Notes under the pieces: model-generated | Told to the model about the DNA's origin: nothing | The model's input: the letters and a program-made list of their open reading frames with translations, nothing else | The model's database searches: none | Shown here: positions 1 to 8,106 of the stretch, in pieces | Position numbering within the stretch: the stretch's first letter is position 1 | Layout of the letters: each line of letters starts with the position of its first letter | Made by a program: the position numbers and the translations under genes | Source of the DNA: Cellvibrio sp. KY-YJ-3 | GTDB lineage: Bacteria > Pseudomonadota > Gammaproteobacteria > Pseudomonadales > Cellvibrionaceae | Assembly (NCBI RefSeq): GCF_008806955.1 | Contig: NZ_CP031727.1 | Location: forward strand, 4,106,001 to 4,170,000 | Length of the DNA: 64,000 nucleotides | Direction: 5' to 3'

Positions 1-964
1 ATTGGCTGAGGGCTCCCTTGTCGGTGCCAATAATGAGCGAGGCAGTTCCCACCAAAAACTCCATACGGGTCACTTTGCCATCAGCAATAGCCACTGGTGC
101 CTGAACTTTTATAGCGCTAGGGTTGATGATGCTGTAGAGCAATAATTGCGACTGATCTGTAGCAATCACTAAATGCTGGGCACCGCTATCAATCTGCATA
201 GATACGGGCTTACTGCCATTTGGAAGCGAGGGAAGCGCTATCACTTCCTGACTGATACTGACTTCCCCGGTAATCATATTTTGACTGCTGCTAAAAATAG
301 CGAGCAGTAGACGCTCATCTGCCGTCATGGCCGCTAATAAAATACCGCTGGAAGTCTCTTGTACGGCTAGCTGGGTAAGCGCTGCGCCTTGGTCATCCAG
401 GGTTAAGGGAGAATCACCCAAGGGATACACCAAACTCGGTGTGATTTGGCGTTTATCGTTTGGATAACTGAGCGCGTAATTGGCTTTGGTTATTGATACC
501 TGGCCATTGCTGTAACCATAAGCAACCAGACCGTAATCAGGCGTACTGGTCGCCATACTGGTAAAACTCACATCAGCGGCGCGCGATATCTGGGCATTAA
601 GCACTTGGCTGCCATCGCTGACATTAAAAAAATGCACTGCGCCGCTACGCTTGAAACTGGCGCCAATTTCTTCGTAGCGTTCCAGCGTGAGGTATTCAGT
701 CGGGTCGGAGGCCTGCTGTTGCAACTGGGCGGGCGTGTAGCTGTGCAAGGGTTCAACCGAGGCACCACGAAACAAGGGAGCAATTTCGGAGAATAGATAA
801 AAGAAAATTAAACCGAGTGAAAATACTACCGCGAGTCCGGCAGACATCACCCCGTAGCGCGATAGCTGGTCTTTAAATTTGCGAATGTTGCGCAACTTGC
901 TGCGCTGCTCGCGATTGGGCATCAGGCTCTGGATTGGCTTTGCCGCTGTAATGGGTTCGGACAT
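1..964 (-). CDS. pstC: Phosphate ABC transporter permease PstC, large form (partial, 3' part outside window)
   Basis: An open reading frame starts at ATG 964 and runs off the left edge of the window, so only the first ~321 residues are visible. Residues 1-35 are basic and cytoplasmic in character. One hydrophobic segment follows at about 38-58, then a long soluble stretch without membrane segments. This is the layout of the large PstC permeases of Pseudomonas and marine gammaproteobacteria, which insert a big periplasmic domain after the first membrane helix. The transport core would lie outside the window. A good ribosome binding site (AGGTGAG) precedes the ATG. The gene lies downstream of pstS on the same strand but has its own Pho-box promoter and is separated from pstS by a terminator. 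The assignment rests on the N-terminal layout and the pstS neighbour, because the permease domain itself is not seen. Confidence 0.78.
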   Translation of the reverse strand, partial: MSEPITAAKPIQSLMPNREQRSKLRNIRKFKDQLSRYGVMSAGLAVVFSLGLIFFYLFSEIAPLFRGASVEPLHSYTPAQLQQQASDPTEYLTLERYEEIGASFKRSGAVHFFNVSDGSQVLNAQISRAADVSFTSMATSTPDYGLVAYGYSNGQVSITKANYALSYPNDKRQITPSLVYPLGDSPLTLDDQGAALTQLAVQETSSGILLAAMTADERLLLAIFSSSQNMITGEVSISQEVIALPSLPNGSKPVSMQIDSGAQHLVIATDQSQLLLYSIINPSAIKVQAPVAIADGKVTRMEFLVGTASLIIGTDKGALSQ

Positions 965-1014
965 GGTCTACTCACCTGTTTTATCGTCTGGCGCAAGAAT
1001 CCTAACAATCAAAG

Positions 1015-1032
1015 ATGACACTTTTGTTACAA
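1015..1032 (-). promoter_or_regulatory. Pho box at the pstC promoter
   Basis: On the minus strand this reads TTGTAAC-AAAA-GTGTCAT, two 7-base PhoB half-sites 11 bases apart with an A-rich spacer (consensus CTGTCAT-N4-CTGTCAT). A TAGGAT hexamer about 10 bases further on could be the -10, so the box would replace the -35. This is the arrangement expected for PhoB activation of pstC under phosphate starvation. Confidence 0.6.
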
Positions 1033-1042
1033 AAACCCGAAA

Positions 1043-1060
1043 CTGTCATCTGACTGTCAT
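1043..1060 (+). promoter_or_regulatory. Perfect Pho box in opposite orientation
   Basis: CTGTCAT-CTGA-CTGTCAT: both half-sites match the PhoB consensus exactly, but the box points away from pstC. Ten bases separate it from the minus-strand box at 1015-1032. No plus-strand gene follows; 23 bases further is the pstS terminator. It may strengthen PhoB recruitment at pstC or drive a short antisense transcript. Confidence 0.65.
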
Positions 1061-1082
1061 ATTTACCCTGGCTCTGTCTATA

Positions 1083-1110
1083 AAAAAACGCCGAACAAGT
1101 CGGCGTTTTT
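1083..1110 (-). terminator. Intrinsic terminator after pstS
   Basis: A hairpin with arms CGCCGA/TCGGCG and a five-base loop is flanked by an A-run on one side and a T-run on the other, so it can act in both directions. It lies about 35 bases past the pstS stop and separates pstS from pstC. Confidence 0.8.
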
Positions 1111-1144
1111 ATGGGTAACACAAGAAAATCCAGGCGCGCGCTGA

Positions 1145-2116
1145 TTACTTCTGCAATTCAGCCAGTGCTTTGTTGGCCATTGACGCAGGCAGTGGGATAT
1201 AACCATCGCGCACTACGGTTTCCTGGCCTTGCTTGGAAAGAATCAACTTCACAAACTCTAACTGAATCGCATCCAGCGGGCGGTTCGGATGCTTGTTGAT
1301 ATACATGAACAACACACGTGACAGCGGATAGGTTCCATCCAGCGCGTGAGTTGCATCGGCAGTAACGTAAGGCTGCCCATCTTTCTTGGACAGAGGCACG
1401 GCGCGCACACCTGAAGTGATGTAGCCAATACCTGAGTAACCAATACCGTTGATCGATTCAGACACACCCTGGACTACAGATGCAGAACCTGGTTGCTCGA
1501 GAATGTTGGATTTAAAATCACCTTTACACAGGGCTTCATCTTTGAAGTAACCATAAGTACCAGAAACGGCATTGCGGCTGTACATGGTGAAATCACGATT
1601 TGCCCATGCACCGGTCAACCCCACATCACCCCAACGAGTCAGGTCTTTGGCACCACCACATTTGCGGGTTGCCGAGAAAATGGCATCAACTTGAGGAATA
1701 CTTAAACCTTCGATCGGGTTGTCTTTGTTTACGTAAACTGCAAGTACGTCAATCGCTACCGGTACAGCGGTGGGTTTGTAGCCATGCTTGGCTTCAAACG
1801 CCTGGATTTCCTCGGTTTTCATCGCGCGGCTCATAGGCCCGAAGTTAGCAGTACCTTCGGTTAAGGCCGGTGGTGCAGTTGAAGAACCAGCACCTTGAAT
1901 CTGGATATTGACGTTGGGATACCACTTTTTGAAATCTTCAGCCCAAAGGGTCATCAGGTTGTTGAGTGTGTCAGAACCGATTGAGTTGACGTTACCTGAT
2001 ACGCCAGTGGTCGCCTTGTACTCTGGCAGCGCTGGATCAATTGCAGCCTGCAATGCAGTAGCACAAACCATAGAGCCGGCAAGAACCAACCCCTTCATAA
2101 TTTTCATAGCGTTCAT
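1145..2116 (-). CDS. pstS: Phosphate ABC transporter substrate-binding protein PstS
   Basis: Periplasmic phosphate-binding protein that delivers Pi to the PstCAB importer. The 323-residue product begins with a Sec signal peptide ending near ALQA-AIDP. The mature part has PstS-family phosphate-loop motifs such as GAGSSTAPP (about residues 75-83), FGPMSRAMK and [10 protein letters not shown]. An ATG exists 12 bases upstream (2128), but the ATG at 2116 has GGAG six bases before it and gives a better signal peptide. Paired PhoB sites lie about 95 bases upstream and a terminator follows directly, so pstS is probably a single-gene transcript induced by phosphate starvation. The protein is of the marine and Pseudomonas PstS type rather than the E. 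coli type. Confidence 0.95.
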   Translation of the reverse strand: MNAMKIMKGLVLAGSMVCATALQAAIDPALPEYKATTGVSGNVNSIGSDTLNNLMTLWAEDFKKWYPNVNIQIQGAGSSTAPPALTEGTANFGPMSRAMKTEEIQAFEAKHGYKPTAVPVAIDVLAVYVNKDNPIEGLSIPQVDAIFSATRKCGGAKDLTRWGDVGLTGAWANRDFTMYSRNAVSGTYGYFKDEALCKGDFKSNILEQPGSASVVQGVSESINGIGYSGIGYITSGVRAVPLSKKDGQPYVTADATHALDGTYPLSRVLFMYINKHPNRPLDAIQLEFVKLILSKQGQETVVRDGYIPLPASMANKALAELQK

Positions 2117-2208
2117 AGAGCGCTCCATCTGTGATTACATGAGTAATAAATAGTGTGTCTACCTGTGAAGAGTTGTCCCTTCAGTGAGACTTACTTTACC
2201 CAGCAAAT

Positions 2209-2226
2209 ATGACAGTTATGTGACCG
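2209..2226 (-). promoter_or_regulatory. Pho box at the pstS promoter
   Basis: The minus strand reads CGGTCAC-ATAA-CTGTCAT, two PhoB half-sites with an AT-rich 4-base spacer; the proximal half-site is a perfect match. TAAAGT about 11 bases downstream is a plausible -10. It lies about 93 bases upstream of the pstS start codon. Confidence 0.75.
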
Positions 2227-2237
2227 GAGGAAATTTT

Positions 2238-2265
2238 TGTCACAAATGTGTCGCACAAATGTCAT
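2238..2265 (+). promoter_or_regulatory. Three PhoB half-site-like repeats at 11-bp period, opposite orientation
   Basis: TGTCAC, TGTCGC and TGTCAT begin at 2238, 2249 and 2260, exactly 11 bases apart, the spacing of PhoB half-sites. They point away from pstS and start 12 bases beyond the minus-strand Pho box, almost the same geometry as at pstC. There is no plus-strand gene downstream. Confidence 0.5.
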
Positions 2266-2295
2266 ACAGCCAAACCAGGGTTATACCGCCACCCA

Positions 2296-2325
2296 AAACA
2301 AAAACACCAGCCGAAGCTGGTGTTT
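2296..2325 (-). terminator. Intrinsic terminator after sspB
   Basis: In the minus direction a 10-bp stem (AAACACCAGC with GCTGGTGTTT) closes a TTCG tetraloop and is followed by a T-rich run. It lies just beyond the sspB stop codon. Confidence 0.85.
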
Positions 2326-2348
2326 GTGAACATCAAAAACGAGACGAT

Positions 2349-2780
2349 TTATTTAACCACGCGCAAGCCCGGTCGTTTGGCGGGAGGAGTGTCCCCCGAG
2401 GGTACAGAACCGCCTCCCGTCGACACAGGAGTCGGCCCACTGGGTGGCGGCGGTGCAGGATTAACTTCCGGCTCGAACATCATACCCTGCCCATTTTCAC
2501 GAGCATAAATTCCTAAAATTGCACCACAGGGAATATAGAGATTATTGACCACCCCACTAAAGCGCGCATTAAACGATACGGCAGTATTATCCATAAAAAA
2601 ATCTTTAATCGCCGAAGGGGAGATATTCAGAATAATTTGTCCCTCCTTGTTAACGTGTTGCTGCGGTACTTGGGTACCGGTCACATGCGCATCAACCAAA
2701 ATATGTGGCGTGCAGTTGTTATCTAAAATCCATTCATAGACGGCACGTAAAAAATAAGGGCGACTGGACGTCATGGACAT
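2349..2780 (-). CDS. sspB: ClpXP protease specificity-enhancing factor SspB
   Basis: Adaptor that binds ssrA-tagged proteins from stalled ribosomes and delivers them to ClpXP. The 143-residue product starts MSMTSSRPYFLRAVYEW, the family's N-terminal signature, followed by the PHILVDA and GQIILNISPSA strands. It ends in a proline/glycine-rich linker and a short basic tail, RPGLRVVK, which matches the ClpX-binding tail of SspB. An in-frame ATG at 2846 would add 22 atypical residues and overlaps the upstream terminator. The ATG at 2780 has AAGGA at the right distance. In related bacteria sspB follows sspA after the cytochrome bc1 genes; here no sspA gene lies between. Confidence 0.93.
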   Translation of the reverse strand: MSMTSSRPYFLRAVYEWILDNNCTPHILVDAHVTGTQVPQQHVNKEGQIILNISPSAIKDFFMDNTAVSFNARFSGVVNNLYIPCGAILGIYARENGQGMMFEPEVNPAPPPPSGPTPVSTGGGSVPSGDTPPAKRPGLRVVK

Positions 2781-2845
2781 AAGTGTTTCCTTGGTCTGAT
2801 CAGGGCTAAACAAATTGCAATTTACCTTGTTTTGCCAAGAGCTCA

Positions 2846-2874
2846 AACAAAAAGGGCGACCTAAGTCGCCCTTT
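2846..2874 (-). terminator. Intrinsic terminator after the cytochrome b/c1 gene
   Basis: The minus strand shows a 10-bp stem (AAAGGGCGAC with GTCGCCCTTT), a four-base TTAG loop and a T-rich tail, about 20 bases past the stop at 2894. It separates the bc1 operon from sspB. Confidence 0.85.
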
Positions 2875-2893
2875 CCGCTGTTATTTACTGCGA

Positions 2894-5128
2894 TCAGTGA
2901 ATCTCTCTCCAGAACTCGCGGTTCAGGAAGTAAACAAAGATAAACAGAATAATCAGAAAACCTAATACGTAATAACCAATCGCTTCGCGCTTAACTGCCG
3001 CAGGCTCAGCTACATACTCGAGGAAATTCACCAGATCATACATCGCTTGATCAAACTCGGCAGTAGTCATAGTACCCTTTACCTTGCCCTCGACCAATGC
3101 ACCGCAATGCTCATCCATTTCCACTTCACCCAAGTCGTTACGCGCCGCGCCACCATGGTGATTCAGTTTAGGACCGGCACCGCATTCCAGCAGCCCTTGC
3201 GGACCAATGAGCACGTGCGGCATACCAACATTAGGAAATACGCGGTTGTTGACACCCCAAGGACGGGTATCATCCTTGTAGAAGTTGCGCAGGTAAGTGT
3301 ACAACCACTCTGGCGAACGCGAGCGCGCTACCAGTGTCAAATCCGGCGGTGCCACACCAAACCAGACTTTGGATTGCTGTGGCTTCATCGCAATTTCCAT
3401 CAGCTGACCGATACGCTGACCACTGAAAATGAGATTTTCTTCCATCAAGTTGTGCGGAATATCCAAGTCATCCGCAACACGCTCGTAACGTGAAAACTTG
3501 GCAGAATGGCAGCCCATGCAGTAGTTGATGAAGTATTTGGCACCACTTTGCAAGGATTCTTTGTTATGCAAATCCGGCTCCATCTTGTCGCAAGGTATGG
3601 CACCGCAGGCAAATGCCCCACCTGCTGCGACCGCTTTGATGGGCACAATCATCAGAATCAGGAACAGCGCAAAACCACCAAGCACAACAATCGCAGGCAA
3701 ACCTTTCGCTTGGGTACGGGTCGGTTCAACCAAGTCTTTATCGCGTGCTGCCAGTAAAGGCAATACTGCAAAAATTGCTGCTAATGCGAAGCAGAGAACC
3801 AACAATAATGCAGGCACATCCCCACCAATGTAATCAACTCCCATCCAGGCGAAGATGACGGCAAAAACACCGCACACAATCCATGACGCCATGGACTTGG
3901 CTTTTTCCGGGCTAGTAGTTGTCCAAACTGGCATAGTCAGAAAGTAAGCGAAATAGAAGGTAGTAGCGATTTGCGACAACAAGGTTCTGCCGTCGGTAGG
4001 TGCCTTAACCCCCAGATAACCCAAGATCACGAACATAGCTGCGAAAGCAATTAACATCACACGCGGAATATGACCGCGGTAGCGCATGGATTTAACCTTG
4101 CTGCGATCAAACCAGGGCAATACAAACAGGAGTGCAATCGCTGCGCCCATCGCCACAAAACCAAGCAGTTTTGCCGTCAATACCATTGGCCCAAGTTCGA
4201 TTTGCAAAGTCACTGCACGCAACACCGCGTAGAAAGGTGTGAAGTACCAGACGGGTGCAATGTGGGTCGGTGTTTTCAGGTTATTCGCTTCTTCAAAGTT
4301 GGCATACTCCAGGAAGAAGCCACCCATTTCCGGCATGAAGAACATGATGAAACAGAAAGCAAACAAGAAAACAGTGATACCAACCAAATCATGCACTGTG
4401 TAGAAAGGATGGAAAGGGACGCCGTCGCGCGGGATGCCGTTTTCATCTTTGTTCTTTTTAATTTCAACACCATCGGGGTTATTTGAACCCACCTCGTGCA
4501 GCGCCAGGATATGCATCACTACCAGTGCCAGCAATACAATCGGCAACGCCACAACGTGCAACGCGAAGAAACGGTTCAGGGTAATACCAGAAATAAGGTA
4601 GTCGCCGCGGATCCACTCCACCAATCCTTCACCGACGACAGGAATTGCACCAAACAAGGATACGATTACCTGTGCACCCCAGTATGACATTTGACCCCAG
4701 GGTAATACGTAACCCATAAAGGCCTCTGCCATCAGCACCAGATAAATAGTCATACCAAAAATCCACACTAATTCACGCGGTGCTTTGTATGAACCGTACA
4801 TCATGCCGCGGAACATATGCAGATAAACAACAACAAAGAATGCCGAGGCACCGGTAGAGTGCATGTAGCGAAGAATCCAACCGTAATCCACGTCGCGCAT
4901 AATGTATTCAACAGAAGCAAATGCACCTTCTGCAGATGGGTTGTAGCTCATAGTCAACCAGATGCCGGTCACCAATTGGTTAACCAATACCAGCAGTGAC
5001 AGAACACCAAAGAAATACCAGAAGTTGAAATTCTTAGGCGCATAGTACTTACCCATGTGGGTATCCCACGCGCGCTGTACCGGCAGACGCTTATCAACCC
5101 ACTGCCACAAACCTGTTAACCAATTCAT
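2894..5128 (-). CDS. petBC: Fused cytochrome b / cytochrome c1 of the bc1 complex
   Basis: One uninterrupted 744-residue frame holds both haem subunits of ubiquinol:cytochrome c reductase. Residues 1 to about 400 are cytochrome b, with paired haem histidines at about 90, 104, 191 and 206 and a PVWY motif at 292-295 where PEWY is usual. Several extra membrane segments follow. A signal-peptide-like segment ending near VAAGGA (about 500) leads into cytochrome c1, with the CMGCH haem site at about 537-541, the SPEWLYTYLR motif, a GMPH candidate axial methionine and a C-terminal anchor. An fbcH-type precursor cleaved after translation is the known precedent (Bradyrhizobium). The start at 5128 has AGGAGG six bases upstream and lies one base past the petA stop, so translation is coupled. 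Confidence 0.94.
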   Translation of the reverse strand: MNWLTGLWQWVDKRLPVQRAWDTHMGKYYAPKNFNFWYFFGVLSLLVLVNQLVTGIWLTMSYNPSAEGAFASVEYIMRDVDYGWILRYMHSTGASAFFVVVYLHMFRGMMYGSYKAPRELVWIFGMTIYLVLMAEAFMGYVLPWGQMSYWGAQVIVSLFGAIPVVGEGLVEWIRGDYLISGITLNRFFALHVVALPIVLLALVVMHILALHEVGSNNPDGVEIKKNKDENGIPRDGVPFHPFYTVHDLVGITVFLFAFCFIMFFMPEMGGFFLEYANFEEANNLKTPTHIAPVWYFTPFYAVLRAVTLQIELGPMVLTAKLLGFVAMGAAIALLFVLPWFDRSKVKSMRYRGHIPRVMLIAFAAMFVILGYLGVKAPTDGRTLLSQIATTFYFAYFLTMPVWTTTSPEKAKSMASWIVCGVFAVIFAWMGVDYIGGDVPALLLVLCFALAAIFAVLPLLAARDKDLVEPTRTQAKGLPAIVVLGGFALFLILMIVPIKAVAAGGAFACGAIPCDKMEPDLHNKESLQSGAKYFINYCMGCHSAKFSRYERVADDLDIPHNLMEENLIFSGQRIGQLMEIAMKPQQSKVWFGVAPPDLTLVARSRSPEWLYTYLRNFYKDDTRPWGVNNRVFPNVGMPHVLIGPQGLLECGAGPKLNHHGGAARNDLGEVEMDEHCGALVEGKVKGTMTTAEFDQAMYDLVNFLEYVAEPAAVKREAIGYYVLGFLIILFIFVYFLNREFWREIH

Positions 5129-5129
5129 A

Positions 5130-5729
5130 TCAAGCCTCCTGATCTTCGCCAATCACAACTACTGAGTCGCTCTCATAACGGTGAGGAGGAACTTCCAGGT
5201 TGAGAGGAGCGGGCACACCGGAATAAACACGACCAGCAAGGTCATATTTGGAACCATGACAAGGGCAAAAGAAACCACCCTGCCACTTATCGCCACCTAG
5301 ATCAGCAGCTCCCACATCCGGGCGGAACATAGGTGCACAACCAAGGTGAGTACAAATGCCCAACAAGATAGCGAATTCTTTGTTAATCGCTCGCTCAGGG
5401 TTTTGTGCATAACTTGGTTGCATGGTTTCTTTGGATTCTGGATCCAGCAGTACACCCTGCTCTTCCACTGTTTTCAGGCTATCTAATGCAGCCTGGGTGC
5501 GGCGCACAATAAATACCGGTTTGCCACGCCACTCTACAGTGACCATCGCGCCCGGCTCTATTTTGCTAATGTTGTATTTAACCGGTGCACCAGCAGCTTT
5601 TGCTTTGGCACTGGGACTCCAGGAGCCCACGAATGGAATTGCTGCACCCACCACGCCGACCGCACCCACTGCACAAGTGGCACCGATCAACACGCGACGG
5701 CGTGTTTTATTTACTGCGTCATTACTCAT
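5130..5729 (-). CDS. petA: Ubiquinol-cytochrome c reductase Rieske iron-sulfur subunit
   Basis: Carries electrons from ubiquinol at the Qo site to cytochrome c1. The 199-residue product has an N-terminal twin-arginine-like signal (TRRRVLIGAT) that stays as the membrane anchor. The Rieske domain follows with both cluster motifs, CTHLGC and CPCHGS, which supply two Cys and two His ligands for the 2Fe-2S centre. The start at 5729 is preceded by GGGGAG; an upstream in-frame ATG at 5765 would add 12 residues with no better site. First gene of the bc1 operon with petBC, driven by the promoter at 5856-5884. Confidence 0.96.
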   Translation of the reverse strand: MSNDAVNKTRRRVLIGATCAVGAVGVVGAAIPFVGSWSPSAKAKAAGAPVKYNISKIEPGAMVTVEWRGKPVFIVRRTQAALDSLKTVEEQGVLLDPESKETMQPSYAQNPERAINKEFAILLGICTHLGCAPMFRPDVGAADLGGDKWQGGFFCPCHGSKYDLAGRVYSGVPAPLNLEVPPHRYESDSVVVIGEDQEA

Positions 5730-5855
5730 GACGAATTCTCCCCTAACAGCTTTAACGGCTAGCAAATCGCCTCACATCGCCCCACAACCTGATACTAAGG
5801 CTTATACGAAGTCTGGCGACAAAGGATTATTGGGTGACTCAAGAAAAGGCGGGCA

Positions 5856-5884
5856 ATCTTAATGAATTAACACGCGGCTTACAA
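5856..5884 (-). promoter_or_regulatory. Candidate sigma-70 promoter of petA-petBC
   Basis: The minus strand carries TTGTAA, a 17-base spacer and TAAGAT, about 127 bases upstream of the petA start. Spacing is ideal and each hexamer matches consensus at four positions. Confidence 0.45.
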
Positions 5885-5933
5885 GAATAACCACACTTAT
5901 ATAGTGGGTTATAGGGGTGCAATTTTAGACATA

Positions 5934-5970
5934 AAAAAACGCCCAAGCCAGCAAAGACTTGGGCGTTTTT
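5934..5970 (-). terminator. Intrinsic terminator after rpsI
   Basis: Stem AAAACGCCCAAG with CTTGGGCGTTTT around a 10-base loop, with T-runs in both directions. It lies about 45 bases past the rpsI stop. Confidence 0.88.
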
Positions 5971-6014
5971 GATGATCATCAACCAGCAGCACAAAAAGCT
6001 GCTGGAGAAAACCA

Positions 6015-6404
6015 TTAACGCTTGGAGAATTGTGGCTTCTTACGCGCTTTACGCAGACCCACTTTCTTACGTTCAACTTCGCGTGAGTCGCGAGTTACGT
6101 AGCCAGCTTTACGCAACTCACCGCGCAGGCTCTCGTCATACTCCATCAGAGCACGAGTCAGACCATGGCGAATAGCGCCCGCTTGACCAAAGCTACCACC
6201 GCCAACTACGGTGACATTTACATCAAACTTTTCAACCAAACCAACCAACTCCAGCGGCTGACGCACTACCATGCGTGCTACTGGACGACCGAAATATTCA
6301 TCCAAAGGACGATCATTTACAGTGATGGTACCTGAACCAGCGGTGATGAACACGCGCGCGGTAGAGGTTTTGCGACGGCCGGTGCCGTAAAATTGTGCAG
6401 ACAT
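6015..6404 (-). CDS. rpsI: 30S ribosomal protein S9
   Basis: Small-subunit protein whose C-terminal tail reaches the P-site tRNA anticodon loop. The 129-residue product has normal family length, the N-terminal [15 protein letters not shown] signature, the [14 protein letters not shown] loop and the conserved basic C-terminus KKPQFSKR. It follows rplM by 11 bases and ends at the terminator at 5934-5970, forming the usual rplM-rpsI operon. Confidence 0.98.
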   Translation of the reverse strand: MSAQFYGTGRRKTSTARVFITAGSGTITVNDRPLDEYFGRPVARMVVRQPLELVGLVEKFDVNVTVVGGGSFGQAGAIRHGLTRALMEYDESLRGELRKAGYVTRDSREVERKKVGLRKARKKPQFSKR

Positions 6405-6415
6405 GTCAGCTCCCC

Positions 6416-6844
6416 TTAGATGTTCAGTTCTTTAGGTTGCTGAGCAGCATGTGGATGCTCATTACCTGCATAAACTTTCAGTTTTTTGAACATAGCACGA
6501 CCCAGTGGACCCTTCGGCAACATACCTTTAACGGCAGTTTGAATGGTGCGCTCTGGCGCTTTCTCAATCAACTTTTGGAAGCTGATAGATTTAATACCAC
6601 CCACAAAACCAGTGTGCGAGTAGTAAATCTTGTCAGTTGCTTTACGGCCAGTCACGCGCACTTGAGCAGCGTTGATTACAACGATGTAATCGCCGGTATC
6701 AACGTGTGGAGTGAATTCTGGCTTATGCTTGCCACGCAAACGCGAGGCGATTTCCGCAGATAAACGGCCGAGTGTTTTTCCCGCCGCATCCACGATGAAC
6801 CAGTCTTGAGAGACAGATTCTGCTTTGGCAATATAGGTCTTCAT
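6416..6844 (-). CDS. rplM: 50S ribosomal protein L13
   Basis: Early-assembling large-subunit protein. 142 residues, standard length, with the motifs [29 protein letters not shown] and [18 protein letters not shown]. First gene of rplM-rpsI. The 113 bases upstream to zapE contain no other gene and must hold its promoter, though no clear hexamer pair stood out. Confidence 0.98.
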   Translation of the reverse strand: MKTYIAKAESVSQDWFIVDAAGKTLGRLSAEIASRLRGKHKPEFTPHVDTGDYIVVINAAQVRVTGRKATDKIYYSHTGFVGGIKSISFQKLIEKAPERTIQTAVKGMLPKGPLGRAMFKKLKVYAGNEHPHAAQQPKELNI

Positions 6845-6957
6845 GTTATTCCTGCCTAATCGGATGTGGATACTAAATAGATGTACATAAAAATCCCCTA
6901 AAACAGGGAGGCGGCATACTACACAGCCAATGCTTGTATTTCAACCGATATTTATGC

Positions 6958-8106
6958 TTATTCTGGCCGATGCGGACGAGCCAAGTAGTCATGACTCTGC
7001 ATTTCCAACAGGCGACTAACCGTGCGCTGGAATTCAAAATCCAGCTTTCCAGTAGAATAAAGGCTAGCCAAAGGCTGTTCGGCCGAAATCACCAACTTCA
7101 CCTGACGGTCATAAAATTCGTCCACCAAATTCACAAACCGACGCGCCTGATCGTCATTGGCACGCCCAAGACCCGGCACATTACTAAGGATAACTGTGTG
7201 CAACTCACGCGCCAGCTCGATGTAATCATTTTGCGAGCGAGGCCCATCGCACAGCTCGACAAAATCAAACCAGGCAATACCTTCGCCGAGATGACGCGCG
7301 CGGATCATGCGCCCTTCAATCTCCAACTCTACATCATCCTGCAACACTGCACTGGCAGGTAACAAGCTCTTGAAACTACACATCAGGCTTTTATCGGCAG
7401 CAGCATCAAGTGGCGAGTGATACAACTCCGCCTGTTCCAGAGCGCGCAACCGATAATCCACACCCCCATCAACATTCACTACCAAGGTGTGCTGATTTAA
7501 CAAGGCAATAGCAGGCAGAAAACGCGCACGCTGCAAACCGTCTTTATATAAGCCATCCGGAACTATATTGGAGGTCGCAACCAACGTTACGCCGCGCGCG
7601 AACAGCTCCTCCATCAAAGTGCCAAGAATCATTGCGTCGGTAATATCCGAGACAAAAAATTCATCAAAACAGATAACACGCGCCTCGCTCGCAATAATAT
7701 CGGCGACTTTTTTAAGCGGGTTCTTTTGCCCATCCAACTTTTTAAGCTCCGCATGTACCCGTCGCATAAAACGATGAAAGTGCGCGCGTAATTTTTGTTC
7801 AAAAGGCAAGCTCTCGAAAAAATTATCCATTAGATAGGTTTTACCGCGCCCTACCCCACCCCAAAAGTACAGACCACGCACCAGCTTGCGTGAATCACCA
7901 CCCTTGAGCCGTTTTAGAAAACGGCCCAGCGCCGATTGCTGCTGCTCTTCACGCCAAGTTACCAGCAACTCCTCATAGAGATGCTGCAGATGCTGAACAG
8001 CCAGCTCCTGTGCAGGGTCATGGCGAAAATCTGGCCGAGTTAAATCGCGCTGGTAGCGCGCCATAGGTGATAGGGAAACTGAAGAATCCATCATGGCGAT
8101 TGTCAT
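6958..8106 (-). CDS. zapE: Cell division ATPase ZapE (AFG1-like)
   Basis: AFG1-family ATPase that acts on FtsZ rings under stress in E. coli. About 382 residues. The P-loop is GGVGRGKTYLMD and the Walker B motif ICFDEFFVSD; an AFG1-type C-terminal part includes the YHSPLD and ISAEQPL motifs. The ATG at 8106 overlaps the stop of the upstream hydrolase as ATGA, suggesting coupling; an in-frame ATG exists at 8121 and family alignments would also allow starts at MMDSS or MARYQRDL. The neighbourhood rplM-rpsI, zapE, yhcB, degS matches the conserved gammaproteobacterial arrangement. Confidence 0.93.
   Translation of the reverse strand: MTIAMMDSSVSLSPMARYQRDLTRPDFRHDPAQELAVQHLQHLYEELLVTWREEQQQSALGRFLKRLKGGDSRKLVRGLYFWGGVGRGKTYLMDNFFESLPFEQKLRAHFHRFMRRVHAELKKLDGQKNPLKKVADIIASEARVICFDEFFVSDITDAMILGTLMEELFARGVTLVATSNIVPDGLYKDGLQRARFLPAIALLNQHTLVVNVDGGVDYRLRALEQAELYHSPLDAAADKSLMCSFKSLLPASAVLQDDVELEIEGRMIRARHLGEGIAWFDFVELCDGPRSQNDYIELARELHTVILSNVPGLGRANDDQARRFVNLVDEFYDRQVKLVISAEQPLASLYSTGKLDFEFQRTVSRLLEMQSHDYLARPHRPE

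Noticed and set aside
2184-2516. Plus-strand open frame over the pstS promoter and the sspB end
   Set aside because: Covers PhoB sites and a terminator and is antisense to sspB; no family resemblance.
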